Positions 27,640 to 36,804 of a DNA stretch of 64,000 nt are shown here, in pieces. The position numbers were made by a program, and so were the translations under genes. Source of the stretch: Cellvibrionaceae bacterium AOL6 (GTDB lineage: Bacteria; Pseudomonadota; Gammaproteobacteria; Pseudomonadales; Cellvibrionaceae); assembly GCA_003265435.1 (NCBI GenBank), contig NOXC01000001.1, positions 434,001-498,000 on the forward strand, written 5' to 3'. The notes beneath the pieces were generated by a model that worked only from the letters and a program-made list of their open reading frames with translations, was not told the origin of the DNA and ran no database searches. The first letter of the stretch is position 1. The number at the start of each line of letters is the position of its first letter.

Positions 27640-28397
27640 GCGTTATGAACCAAACACCTAAGAAAGAGTTTGTACTCGCCGTAGAGGGGCTGACCGTGTC
27701 CTTCGATGGGTTTAAAGCTGTGAATGATCTGTCCTTTTACGTCGAGGAAGATGAAATCCGAGTCATCATCGGCCCTAACGGGGCCGGGAAAACGACGGTG
27801 CTCGATTTGATCTGCGGTAAAACTAAGGCGACGGGAGGCTCCATTACCTTTCGCGGCAAGGAGCTAACCAAAATGTCCGAGCATGAAATTGTCCATGCGG
27901 GCATCGGGCGCAAGTTTCAAAACCCGTCGATCTACGAAGACCTCACGGTATTCGAAAATCTTGAGATCAGCTTTCCTCGCGGACACAGCGTATTGGGCGC
28001 CCTCGCCTTCAAACGCGATGCAGAAGTCATCGCGGCCATTCAGGAAGTCGCGGATGAAATTTTTCTTTCTGAGCATCTGAATAAAACGGCGGGCTTACTC
28101 AGCCACGGCCAAAAGCAGTGGCTGGAGATCGGCATGCTACTGATCCAAAAACCGGATTTGTTGATGCTGGATGAACCGGTTGCCGGGATGTCCGTTGCCG
28201 AACGCAAGCAGACAGCAGAATTGTTGAATCGCATTACCAAAGGTCGTTCGGTGATTGTGATTGAGCACGATATGCAGTTCGTCGAAGACATCGCCCATAG
28301 GGTAACCGTGATGCACCAGGGCAAAACCCTGTCAGAGGGTTCCATGGAGCGTGTGCAAAACGATCCCAAAGTCATCGAAGTCTATTTAGGCCATTAA
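27636..28397 (+). CDS. Amide/urea ABC ATPase, UrtD/LivG type
   Basis: The 253-residue cytoplasmic ATPase has Walker A GPNGAGKTT, signature LSHGQKQW (the LSHGQ form is characteristic of UrtD rather than LSGGQ), Walker B LLMLDEPVAGMS and the switch histidine in IEHDMQF. The ATG overlaps the permease stop and follows AGGAGGACAGG, which sets this start over the longer upstream frame. It powers import together with the next ATPase. Confidence 0.94.
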   Translation: MSVMNQTPKKEFVLAVEGLTVSFDGFKAVNDLSFYVEEDEIRVIIGPNGAGKTTVLDLICGKTKATGGSITFRGKELTKMSEHEIVHAGIGRKFQNPSIYEDLTVFENLEISFPRGHSVLGALAFKRDAEVIAAIQEVADEIFLSEHLNKTAGLLSHGQKQWLEIGMLLIQKPDLLMLDEPVAGMSVAERKQTAELLNRITKGRSVIVIEHDMQFVEDIAHRVTVMHQGKTLSEGSMERVQNDPKVIEVYLGH

Positions 28398-28414
28398 GCC
28401 ATCAGGAGACACAC

Positions 28415-29104
28415 ATGTTTACGGTATCCGATTATTCCGTTGCCTATGGCCAGAGTGAAGTGGTTCATAACATAAATATGGAGGTGGGCAAGAGTGAAAT
28501 TGTCGCGATTGTTGGGCGCAACGGTATGGGGAAAACCACGTTGATGCGTTCTTTAATCGGTATGGTGCCCGCCAAGAGCGGCTCAGCAAAATTGAATAAC
28601 ACAGAATTATTTGGCTTAAAAAGCCATGAGCGAGTGGAGCGTGGCGTGGCCTTTGTCCCGCAAGGGAGAATGATTTTCTCCACCATGACGGTGAAAGAAA
28701 ACATAGAAACAGGCCTGACCACAGTGAAGGAAAAAAAGGTGCCGGAAAACCTGTACACCCTTTTTCCTGTACTGAAAGAAATGAAAAGTCGGCGCGGTGG
28801 CAACTTATCCGGCGGTCAGCAGCAACAATTGGCGATAGCACGTGCTTTGGCCAGCAAGCCGGATTTATTGCTGCTCGATGAACCGACTGAAGGCATCCAG
28901 CCTTCGATTATCCGTGAAATGGCACGGACGCTGAAAAAAATCCGCGATGAGATCGGCTTGTCGATCATTGTCTCAGAGCAAGTATTGAGTTTTGCCCTCG
29001 ACATTGCGGATCGGATTCTTGTGATTGAGAAAGGAAAAATTGTACATGAGGAACTTCGAGAATCCGCCAACGAAGAAAAAATTGCGGCCTACCTATCTGT
29101 GTAG
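28415..29104 (+). CDS. Amide/urea ABC ATPase, UrtE/LivF type
   Basis: The 229-residue second ATPase has Walker A GRNGMGKTT, signature LSGGQQQQLAIARAL, Walker B LLLLDEPTEGIQPS (UrtE-type) and a glutamine (SEQVLSF) at the H-loop instead of histidine, common in this branch. It follows the first ATPase gene by 17 bp and precedes formamidase by 69 bp in the same direction. It completes a five-component high-affinity uptake system. Confidence 0.93.
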   Translation: MFTVSDYSVAYGQSEVVHNINMEVGKSEIVAIVGRNGMGKTTLMRSLIGMVPAKSGSAKLNNTELFGLKSHERVERGVAFVPQGRMIFSTMTVKENIETGLTTVKEKKVPENLYTLFPVLKEMKSRRGGNLSGGQQQQLAIARALASKPDLLLLDEPTEGIQPSIIREMARTLKKIRDEIGLSIIVSEQVLSFALDIADRILVIEKGKIVHEELRESANEEKIAAYLSV

Positions 29105-29173
29105 CGCCGCTTGAAATAAATAACCCGGCCCAGCCGGACATTGACATGGTTAAACACACCCCAGGAGTTCACT

Positions 29174-30406
29174 ATGACTGAGCGAATTATCAAAATCGAT
29201 TTATCTCAATCTCCTTACGAAAACGATTGTATTCACAATCGTTGGCACCCTGACATTCCAATGGTTGCCACGGTCAAACCCGGCGAAGATTTTATTGTCG
29301 AGTGTTACGACTGGACAGGCGGACAAATCGCCAATGACGACAACGCGGCTGATGTGCGCGATGTAGATTTAACCCAAGTGCACTTTCTTTCCGGCCCTGT
29401 CGGCGTGGAAGGGGCGGAGCCGGGTGACTTGCTGGTGGTGGATATCATGGATATCGGCACCTTTGCCGAAAGCGAATGGGGCTTTAACGGTTTCTTCTCA
29501 AAGAAAAACGGCGGTGGCTTTTTAACGGATCATTTCCCAGAAGCCCAGAAATCCATTTGGGACATCAATGGTATGTTCACCAAGTCTCGACATGTGCCGG
29601 GCGTAGAGTACGCGGGTTTGATTCATCCCGGCTTGATCGGGTGTCTGCCTTCAAAAGAAATGCTTGAAGAGTGGAACACACGTGAAAAAGCGCTCTACGA
29701 CACCGAGCCGGATCGCGTCCCTGCGTTGGCCACACTGCCCTATGCGGAGACAGCGCACATGGGCCGCATGGCAGAAGACGACGCCAAGGTCGCGGCCGCC
29801 GAAGCGGCGCGTACCGTACCGCCTCGTGAGCATGGCGGGAACTGTGACATTAAAGACTTGTCGCGTGGCTCCAAAATTTACTTCCCTGTTTATGTTGACG
29901 GTGGCGGTCTGTCTGTGGGGGATCTGCATTTCAGCCAAGGCGATGGTGAAATTACCTTCTGCGGAGCGATTGAAATGGCTGGCTGGATTCACATGCGCGT
30001 GAATCTGATCAAAGGCGGCATGTCGAAGTACGGCATTAAAAATCCGATCTTTAAGCCGAGCCCGATTGCTCCGAAGTATGACGACTACCTCATTTTTGAA
30101 GGCATCTCCGTCGATGAGCAAGGCAAGCAGCATTACCTCGACGTGCACATTGCCTATCGCCAGGCCTGTCTCAACGCGATTGAGTATCTAACCAAGTTTG
30201 GCTACTCGCGCGCGCAAGCCTACGCCATCCTCGGTACGGCACCGGTGCAAGGCCACATCAGTGGCGTAGTCGACATCCCGAACGCCTGCGCGACGCTGTG
30301 GCTGCCGACGGATATCTTTGAGTTTGATGTTCAGCCGAATGCCGATGGTCCAAACATCGAGTTGGATGGTTCCGTCGACGTGCCTCTGGCCCCAGACGCA
30401 GAGTAA
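29174..30406 (+). CDS. fmdA: Formamidase
   Basis: FmdA hydrolyses formamide to formate and ammonia in the cytoplasm. The 410-residue protein matches the acetamidase/formamidase family at full length. It has NRWHPDIPM, ECYDWTGGQI, VHFLSGPVGVEGAEPGDLL, GGNCDIKDLSRGS, GEITFCGAIEMAGW and AYAILGTAPVQGHISGVVD, nearly as I recall Methylophilus FmdA (about 407 aa). The ATG at 29174 follows CAGGAG and is preferred over the longer frame. It is downstream of the amide transporter and just upstream of fmdB, so uptake and hydrolysis are co-expressed. Confidence 0.95.
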   Translation: MTERIIKIDLSQSPYENDCIHNRWHPDIPMVATVKPGEDFIVECYDWTGGQIANDDNAADVRDVDLTQVHFLSGPVGVEGAEPGDLLVVDIMDIGTFAESEWGFNGFFSKKNGGGFLTDHFPEAQKSIWDINGMFTKSRHVPGVEYAGLIHPGLIGCLPSKEMLEEWNTREKALYDTEPDRVPALATLPYAETAHMGRMAEDDAKVAAAEAARTVPPREHGGNCDIKDLSRGSKIYFPVYVDGGGLSVGDLHFSQGDGEITFCGAIEMAGWIHMRVNLIKGGMSKYGIKNPIFKPSPIAPKYDDYLIFEGISVDEQGKQHYLDVHIAYRQACLNAIEYLTKFGYSRAQAYAILGTAPVQGHISGVVDIPNACATLWLPTDIFEFDVQPNADGPNIELDGSVDVPLAPDAE

Positions 30407-30416
30407 GGAGATCATA

Positions 30417-30770
30417 ATGCCAGTCTATGACTACAAGTGCCAAGAGCACGGATTGTTTTATGAGCTGGCCACGATGGAGGACGCACACAAGCCGTGTGCG
30501 TGCCCCCAGTGTGGTGCGCTGAGTGGTCGCGTGATTATGTTCGCGCCGGATGTGCTCGATATGGCGCCGCAGAAGCGTGAAGCCGCCGAGACAAATGAAA
30601 GGGCGCAACATGCACCGGTTGTTTCGACCAAGGCCAGGCGGGAAGACGACGAGGAACACGCCAAGGGTTGTGGTTGCAGTAAACGCAAACCCGGTAAGTC
30701 GAATCTGATGTACACCGCTCAGGGCGACAAGTTTTTTCCGTCGATGCGCCCCTGGATGATCAGCCACTAA
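30417..30770 (+). CDS. fmdB: FmdB-family zinc-ribbon protein
   Basis: The 117-residue protein begins MPVYDYKCQEHG and has the FmdB zinc ribbon with paired cysteines (Cys in YKCQEHG and CPQCG). A charged middle and a second cysteine cluster (CGCSK) follow. FmdB is described as a regulatory protein of the formamidase operon in Methylophilus. A GGAG precedes the ATG, ten bases after fmdA. The N-terminal family call is firm; the actual role here is not shown. Confidence 0.88.
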   Translation: MPVYDYKCQEHGLFYELATMEDAHKPCACPQCGALSGRVIMFAPDVLDMAPQKREAAETNERAQHAPVVSTKARREDDEEHAKGCGCSKRKPGKSNLMYTAQGDKFFPSMRPWMISH

Positions 30771-31066
30771 CCACGTAGAACAGATTTGTAGTACACCGAT
30801 TCCGGGTAGTGTTTTCACTGGTCTGCCGCATCGGGAATGTCGGGGGCGTGTCGCCTTTGCTCTGTCGGAGAGCGCTTGCCCTGGAGATCCGCGTCCCCGT
30901 AGTGAGTCATTCCCTTGCGTGCAGGCCAGTGTTTTGTTCAGCGTGTCGACCTCCATGCCCCGTTCTGACTGAAGAAACAACCTTTTGTCGTTATTCTTTC
31001 GCCTCCCTTCCTGTGACTGTTAAGCTCGTACACACAATAAGATGGAGATACACAGGGAGCCGGAAG

Positions 31067-33295
31067 ATGAGACGAACAGCACGTTCTGCGATATTCAGCA
31101 GCATGGTGGCAATACTGGCCGCCTGCGGTGGCGGAAGCCTGACGCCGACGCCCGCTCCCTCGCCTGCAGAGACACCCACTCCCACGCCGGCACCCACACC
31201 CACACCCGTACCCACGAGCACCCCGGCACCTTCCCCCAGCCCTGAACCGGCCCTGACCCGTGTCGCCAACCCTGCCTGTGTGGCGCCCGCGAATGCGGCA
31301 GAAATTGGTGAATACGCTCTGGAACCCTTATTCGACAATCCGATGCTTTCGGGGCTGGTTGGGATGAAGCAAGCGCCCGGAGACAACGCACATTGGTACG
31401 CCTTGCTGCGCGGTGGCGAAATTCGCCAATTCGGGCCCGATCTGGGAAGTGGTAGCGGTGAGTCCTTCCTCACTTTAGAGGGTGTGCAATCCAATGGTGA
31501 GATGGGTCTGCTGGGCTTCGCATTCGATCCGGATTATGACAAAAACGGCCTGCTTTACGTCAGTTACAACGACGAAGACAACGGTGGCGCGTCCACCATC
31601 TCGCGTCTGGAGGTAAATGGTGACACGGTGGACACCGCGTCAGAGCTGCCTCTGCTCGTGCTCGATCAGCCGGCCAGTAATCACAACGGGGGCGACCTGC
31701 ACTTTGGGCCAGATGGTCATCTCTACGCGAGCTTTGGTGATGGCGGCGGTGCCGATGATCAGTTCCACCATGGGCAAAACACCCAGAGCTGGCACGGCGC
31801 TGTACTGCGCCTGGATGTCTCTGACACGCAAGCGACGCAGTACCGTATTCCCGATGACAACCCCTTCGTCGGCAGCAGCAACGTGCTGCCGGAAATCTAT
31901 GCCTATGGCTTGCGCAACCCCTGGCGCTTCTCCTTTGACCAGGTCAGCGGTGACCTGTGGCTGGCGGATGTCGGCCAAGACCGCTGGGAAGAAGTGAATC
32001 GAGTTCGCGCGGGCGATAATCTCGGCTGGCCCATTATGGAAGGCGAGGAATGCTTTCAAAGCAGTACCTGCGACACCCTCGGTTTGACTTTGCCGGAAGC
32101 GGTTTACCCCCTGAACGATGGACAATGCGCAGTGTCGGGTGGCTATGTGTACCGAGCTTCCCGCCTGTCCGAGTTAAATGGCTATTACCTCTATGGCGAC
32201 TACTGCAGTGGGCGTATATGGGCCCTCGACACCGCAGGGAAGGAGGCTGAGCCTCTGTTGGTGGCCGACGCGCATTTCAATATTGGTGGTTTTGCTCAGG
32301 GGCACGATGGTGACGTCTATGTGTTGAACCTGAATGGCTCGGCAGGCAACGGCGTGATGCGCCTGGTTCGGTCAGAGGAGCCGGAGTCGGCCGCGCTGCC
32401 TGAGCGGCTGTCTGAAACAGGCTGCTACGACGATACCGCAACGCAACGTTGGGATGAGGCGGTTGTGCCCTATTCGGTGAACAGTGCACTTTGGTCGGAT
32501 GGTGCCGAAAAGCGACGCGGATTTGCACTGCCGGATGGTCAGCAGCTTGCATTTGACGCACAAGGCGATGCCCTGTTTCCGGTGGGCGCCGTGTTGATTA
32601 AGGAGTTTTACGACAACGATACCGTACTCGAAACCCGTTTGTTCATGCGTCATCAAAGTGGTTGGGCAGGCTACAGCTACGCCTGGCTGGAGGATCAAAG
32701 CGATGCGATGCTGCTCGATGGCGCTTCCAGCCGTGCCGTATCGGACTTTGTTCACTACTTCCCTTCGCCTGCCGAATGCCAGCAATGTCATACCGAGGCG
32801 GCGCAGTCGGTGCTCGGTGTTGAGCTGGCGCAATTGGATGCGAGCTATACCTATCCCACAAGCGGGCGCAGCGCCAATCAGATTGATACCTTGTTCGCGG
32901 GCGGGTTTGCCGATGGCGCTCCCCCTTCCGAGCGGTCACAGCCCTTAGTGGCCTTGGACGATTCTAGCGCCAGTCTTGCCCTGCGTGCGCGCAGTTATCT
33001 CCATAGCAACTGCGCGGGTTGCCATCGCCCCAACGGGGCAGGCGGGGGTCTGGATCTGCGTTTCACTACGGCGCTGTCTGATACGGGGGCCTGCGATCAG
33101 GTGCCCGCATCAGGTGACCTGGATATTGAAAATGCACGTGTGCTCGCGCCCAGCGCGCCGGAGCGCTCAGTGTTACTGGCGCGAATGCAGTCGCTGGATG
33201 AACACCGCATGCCGCCTTTGGCATCTCAACGAGTGGATGCGGATGCGGTGGCGCTCATTGAGGACTGGGTGGCCAGTCTCTCAGGGTGTGAGTGA
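31067..33295 (+). CDS. Lipoprotein: PQQ-type sugar dehydrogenase fused to diheme cytochrome c
   Basis: The 742-residue protein has a lipobox ILAAC (Cys20), then a Thr-Pro-rich linker (~25-62) typical of surface proteins in cellulose degraders. A glucose/sorbosone-dehydrogenase beta-propeller (~75-440) follows: LGFAFDPDY, SNHNGGDLHFGPDGHLY, AYGLRNPWRFSFD, VGQDRWEEVN. The C-terminal part (~455-742) resembles SO2930-type cytochromes, with two haem sites: CQQCH at 571 and CAGCH at 649. It probably oxidises an aldose or alcohol at the outer membrane and passes electrons to haems. The ATG at 31067 is in an AGGGAG context; the frame extends 86 codons upstream without a good start. Cytochrome c5 follows. 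Confidence 0.87.
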   Translation: MRRTARSAIFSSMVAILAACGGGSLTPTPAPSPAETPTPTPAPTPTPVPTSTPAPSPSPEPALTRVANPACVAPANAAEIGEYALEPLFDNPMLSGLVGMKQAPGDNAHWYALLRGGEIRQFGPDLGSGSGESFLTLEGVQSNGEMGLLGFAFDPDYDKNGLLYVSYNDEDNGGASTISRLEVNGDTVDTASELPLLVLDQPASNHNGGDLHFGPDGHLYASFGDGGGADDQFHHGQNTQSWHGAVLRLDVSDTQATQYRIPDDNPFVGSSNVLPEIYAYGLRNPWRFSFDQVSGDLWLADVGQDRWEEVNRVRAGDNLGWPIMEGEECFQSSTCDTLGLTLPEAVYPLNDGQCAVSGGYVYRASRLSELNGYYLYGDYCSGRIWALDTAGKEAEPLLVADAHFNIGGFAQGHDGDVYVLNLNGSAGNGVMRLVRSEEPESAALPERLSETGCYDDTATQRWDEAVVPYSVNSALWSDGAEKRRGFALPDGQQLAFDAQGDALFPVGAVLIKEFYDNDTVLETRLFMRHQSGWAGYSYAWLEDQSDAMLLDGASSRAVSDFVHYFPSPAECQQCHTEAAQSVLGVELAQLDASYTYPTSGRSANQIDTLFAGGFADGAPPSERSQPLVALDDSSASLALRARSYLHSNCAGCHRPNGAGGGLDLRFTTALSDTGACDQVPASGDLDIENARVLAPSAPERSVLLARMQSLDEHRMPPLASQRVDADAVALIEDWVASLSGCE

Positions 33296-33403
33296 GCGAA
33301 TACGGGGATCGCAAAATGCCCCTGTTATTCGCAGGGGATAAAGCTATAATCGAGCCACCTAATTCGAACGTAATACTCTAAAAACAGATTGAAGGAAAAC
33401 CCG

Positions 33404-33817
33404 ATGAAAAAACTGATCGTGAGCCTGGTAACCATGCTGGCGGTAGCGACAGCATACGCCGCATCAGAAAAATCTGCCGACTCGATCGAAGACCGCCTGA
33501 AACCGGTCGGCGAGTTGTGTATGGCGGGTGACGAATGTGCGGCCGCCGTGGTAGAAGTGGCCTCAGCGGGCGGCGCGCGTTCGGGTGAAGAGGTCTACAC
33601 CTCCAAGTGTGCCATGTGTCACGCAACAGGCGCTTCAGGCGCACCGAAGTTGGGAGATGTGGCTGCGTGGGCACCCCGTATCGAAAAGGGTATGGACACG
33701 CTCTATACCCACGCGATCAATGGCTTCAACGCGATGCCGGCAAAAGGCCTGTGCTTTGATTGTTCCGACGAAGAAATCAATGCAGCGGTGGACCATATGG
33801 TTGCAGGCTCCAAGTAA
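33404..33817 (+). CDS. Cytochrome c5 family protein
   Basis: The 137-residue protein has a signal peptide (ends AYA-AS), one haem c site (CAMCH) and the c5-type extra cysteines in GLCFDCSDEEI. It is a small periplasmic electron carrier. A TATAAT at 33345-33350 may be its -10 box, with a hairpin CCCCTG/CAGGGG just upstream (33319-33337). It is 108 bp downstream of the diheme dehydrogenase and could accept its electrons. It converges with rep. Confidence 0.92.
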   Translation: MKKLIVSLVTMLAVATAYAASEKSADSIEDRLKPVGELCMAGDECAAAVVEVASAGGARSGEEVYTSKCAMCHATGASGAPKLGDVAAWAPRIEKGMDTLYTHAINGFNAMPAKGLCFDCSDEEINAAVDHMVAGSK

Positions 33818-33868
33818 GCCCTGCCCCATCCAGGCGGTGCATTCGTGCCGCCTGACTGTCCTTCTTCT

Positions 33869-35890
33869 TCAATCGAACATATTCATCAACGAGCTCAGTG
33901 TCTCCTGCCCTTTGCGTTGCACCTCTTCCTCGCTCGCCTGACTGAAGCCTTCCAACTCAATATCCTCTTTTGGAATCTCTTCCAGAAAGCGACTGACCGT
34001 GGTCTGCTGTTTCTCACCAAACTGCTTGCGGGTGCCCGCCATCGTCAGCGTCAGCGTGCGCTTGGCGCGTGTAATGCCGACATAGGTCAGGCGACGCTCC
34101 TCTTCGATGTTGTTTTCTTCGATGCTGCTGCGATGCGGGAGCAGTTCCTCTTCAAAACCGATCAGGAACACATGAGGAAACTCCAGCCCCTTTGAGGCGT
34201 GTAGCGTCATCAGCTGCACACGATCGCTTTCATCTTCTTCTTCCTGGCGGTCGAGCAGGTCACGCAGCACCAGCTTGGCGATGGCGTCATTCAGCTTGGC
34301 TTCGTTTTCGCTCAGCTCATCGTCATTGCGAGCCAAGGTCTGAGAGATTGATTCGACTAAGGCCCAGACATTTTCCATCCGCTTTTCGGCGACCTTGGGC
34401 GAGCTGGCATTCTGGTGAAGCCAGCCCTCGTAGTCGATGTCTTCGAGCATCTCGCGGATCGCGGCGACGGGTTCATTGTTGTGACAATTGTCGCGAACGT
34501 GCGACAACCAGCCGGCAAATTCGCGTAATCGCTGCAAACTCTTCTCTGGCAGGATGGCCTGCAGGCCGAGATCATTGCAACTTGCGAGCAGGCCCTGATC
34601 ACGCTCGGTGGCATAGCGCCCCAATGTTTCCAGTGTCGTCGCGCCAATGGATCGGCGAGGCGTATTAATGACACGCAGGAAGGCGTTGTCGTCATCGGGA
34701 TTCACCAGCAGGCGCAAATAGCCCATGACGTCTTTAATTTCGGCGCGTGCAAAAAAGCTGGTGCCGCCACTGATGTTGTAGGGTACCTGATGATGCTGCA
34801 GCTTGAGTTCGATCAGACGGCTCTGGTGATTGCCGCGGTAGAGAATGGCGAAGTCCTTGAACTGCAGGCCGTGGCGCATTTTACGGGTCAGAATTTCGGT
34901 GGCCACGCGCTCGGCTTCGGCATCCTCGCTCGGGCAACGAATTGCTCGCAGGGGGTCGCCTAGGCCGAGTTCACTCCACAGGGTTTTGTCGAATTCGTGC
35001 GGGTTGTTGGCGATCACTGCGTTCGCCACGCGCAGTATCCGTGCGGTGGAGCGGTAATTCTGCTCCAGCTTGATCACATGCAAGTTTGGGAAATCCTGCT
35101 TTAACAGGCTCAGGTTTTCCGGTCGCGCACCGCGCCAGGCATAGATACTCTGATCGTCGTCGCCGACCACGGTCAGCGCGCCACGGTGACCGATAAGCTG
35201 CTTCACCAGCTCGTACTGGCTCGAGTTGGTGTCCTGATACTCGTCGACCAACAGGTAGCGGATTTTCTGGCGCCAGCGGTTCAGCACCTCTTCGTTACGT
35301 AAAAAGAGTTGCGTGGGCAGCCGAATCAGATCGTCAAAGTCCACCGCGTTGTAGGCCATCAGGGCCTGATTGTAGCGCTCATAAATATAGGCCCAAACTT
35401 TTTCAGCCTCGCTTTCGGCCAGGTTCATCGCGTCTTCCGGCTCGATCAGGCCGGATTTCCAGTTGGAAATCTGATTGACGACAAGGTCGAGCAGGTCGGT
35501 GTCGAGATCACCATCGCGCAGCATCAGCTCTTTGATCAGCGCGCGCGCGTCTTCGGCATCGAAGATGGAGAAACTGCTTTTGTAGCCCAGCGCCTTGCAC
35601 TCGCGGCGGATAATGTTCAGGCCGAGATTATGAAAGGTCGACACGGTGAGCCCGTGGGCCGCCTTACCACTGACGAGCTTGCCCACCCGCTCCTTCATCT
35701 CGCGCGCGGCTTTATTGGTAAAGGTCACAGCGGCAATGTGGCGCGCGTTATAGCCACACTCTTCAATCAGGTAGGCGATCTTGCGCGTAATCACACTGGT
35801 TTTCCCACTCCCCGCCCCGGCGAGCACCAGGCAGGGGCCATCGATGTACTTCATGGCTTCGTGTTGACGGGGGTTGAGCGTGTTGGCCAC
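33869..35890 (-). CDS. rep: ATP-dependent DNA helicase Rep
   Basis: A superfamily 1A 3'-5' helicase that assists replication-fork progress. The 673 residues match Rep length. Motifs are GAGSGKT (Walker A), VTFTNKAAREM, VDEYQDTNSSQYELV, GDDDQSIYAWRGA, LEQNYRST, LMTLHASKGLEFPHVF and YVGITRAKRTL. It starts at GTG. It stands alone on the minus strand, converging with cytochrome c5. Confidence 0.96.
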   Translation of the reverse strand: MANTLNPRQHEAMKYIDGPCLVLAGAGSGKTSVITRKIAYLIEECGYNARHIAAVTFTNKAAREMKERVGKLVSGKAAHGLTVSTFHNLGLNIIRRECKALGYKSSFSIFDAEDARALIKELMLRDGDLDTDLLDLVVNQISNWKSGLIEPEDAMNLAESEAEKVWAYIYERYNQALMAYNAVDFDDLIRLPTQLFLRNEEVLNRWRQKIRYLLVDEYQDTNSSQYELVKQLIGHRGALTVVGDDDQSIYAWRGARPENLSLLKQDFPNLHVIKLEQNYRSTARILRVANAVIANNPHEFDKTLWSELGLGDPLRAIRCPSEDAEAERVATEILTRKMRHGLQFKDFAILYRGNHQSRLIELKLQHHQVPYNISGGTSFFARAEIKDVMGYLRLLVNPDDDNAFLRVINTPRRSIGATTLETLGRYATERDQGLLASCNDLGLQAILPEKSLQRLREFAGWLSHVRDNCHNNEPVAAIREMLEDIDYEGWLHQNASSPKVAEKRMENVWALVESISQTLARNDDELSENEAKLNDAIAKLVLRDLLDRQEEEDESDRVQLMTLHASKGLEFPHVFLIGFEEELLPHRSSIEENNIEEERRLTYVGITRAKRTLTLTMAGTRKQFGEKQQTTVSRFLEEIPKEDIELEGFSQASEEEVQRKGQETLSSLMNMFD

Positions 35891-36056
35891 AGATACCTCA
35901 AAGACTTCGGACAGACGACGGCGGGCGACAATGATAGCACCGGCACTTGGTTACGCCCTAGGGTGGGTTCAAGCGATTCGAGGCGTGCATCGGTTTTGAG
36001 GGGACTACACGACCACATCCACATTGTTGCGGTTCGTAGGCGCATTGGCCGTCGCG

Positions 36057-36641
36057 CTAGTGCCGTATCAAACCGCTGCAGAGTGCCTTAAAAGCCTCGA
36101 TGGCATTGGGCAGTGCGACGATGGGTTCCTTGCTGGCCGCTACCCATAACGCGGCATTCAGTGCCGCGCCGTTTAACAGGCTGGATACGGCCTCCACATC
36201 CAGGTCTTTCAATACGCCTGCGCTGATAAGGCGTTGCACTTTCTCCACGGTGAATTGAAGACAGTTGCTCTGGCTTGGCCATTGCGAGGGGTCGCCTAGG
36301 AATGCAGGACCGTCACGCAGTACGATCCGTTGAATTTCGGGGTCTAGTGCCATCTCGATGTACGCGGTGCCTTCTAGAAGCAGGCTCTCCCAATCATCTG
36401 CGGCCTCATCCCCTTTCGCTTTCGCCTTTGCAGCCATCTCCGAATCGAGCTGATCTACAACGGCCGCCAATAAACCGAGCTTGTTACCAAAGTTATGGTA
36501 CAGCGCGCCCCTGGTGAGACCCGCTTCGGAGGTTAAATCATCCATAGAGGCTGCTGCGAAACCCTTATGTGCAAAGGCCTCCCGTGCAGCTTGAATTAAC
36601 TTTGCCCGAGTCTCGGCCATTTTCTCCTGTCGTTTGTTCAT
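36057..36641 (-). CDS. TetR-family transcriptional repressor
   Basis: The 194-residue protein has an N-terminal TetR helix-turn-helix (KLIQAAREAFAHKGFAAAS, then LTRGALYHNFGNKLGLL) and a C-terminal ligand domain with AYIEMALDPEIQRI. It is divergent from a RidA-family gene. The 163-bp gap contains three copies of a 17-bp palindrome ACATACG-N3-CGTATGT. The simplest reading is autorepression and control of the RidA-like gene. The ligand is unknown. Confidence 0.92.
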   Translation of the reverse strand: MNKRQEKMAETRAKLIQAAREAFAHKGFAAASMDDLTSEAGLTRGALYHNFGNKLGLLAAVVDQLDSEMAAKAKAKGDEAADDWESLLLEGTAYIEMALDPEIQRIVLRDGPAFLGDPSQWPSQSNCLQFTVEKVQRLISAGVLKDLDVEAVSSLLNGAALNAALWVAASKEPIVALPNAIEAFKALCSGLIRH

Positions 36642-36655
36642 GCTCTCTCACTTTG

Positions 36656-36724
36656 ACATACGAGGCGTATATAAAATTGACATACGCTTCGTATCTAATT
36701 TATTCTGACATACGTTGCGTATGT
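36656..36724. promoter_or_regulatory. Three tandem TetR-type operators
   Basis: Palindromes of the form ACATACG-N3-CGTAT-N-T lie at 36656-36672, 36680-36696 and 36708-36724 (the last is perfect). Each is preceded by T or C plus TG, creating TTGACA-like -35 elements at 36653 and 36677. They lie between the divergent TetR and RidA-like genes. Confidence 0.88.
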
Positions 36725-36804
36725 TAAAGCGGTGAAGGCATGGCGACTTGCCGTTCACGCTCATGTTGAAACACATCCCCTAGCCCCTATTGAGGTAGAT
36801 ATCT

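Noticed and set aside
30809-31066. 86-codon N-terminal extension of the dehydrogenase-cytochrome gene
   Set aside because: The extension has no signal peptide; the ATG at 31067 follows AGGGAG and opens a clear lipoprotein signal.
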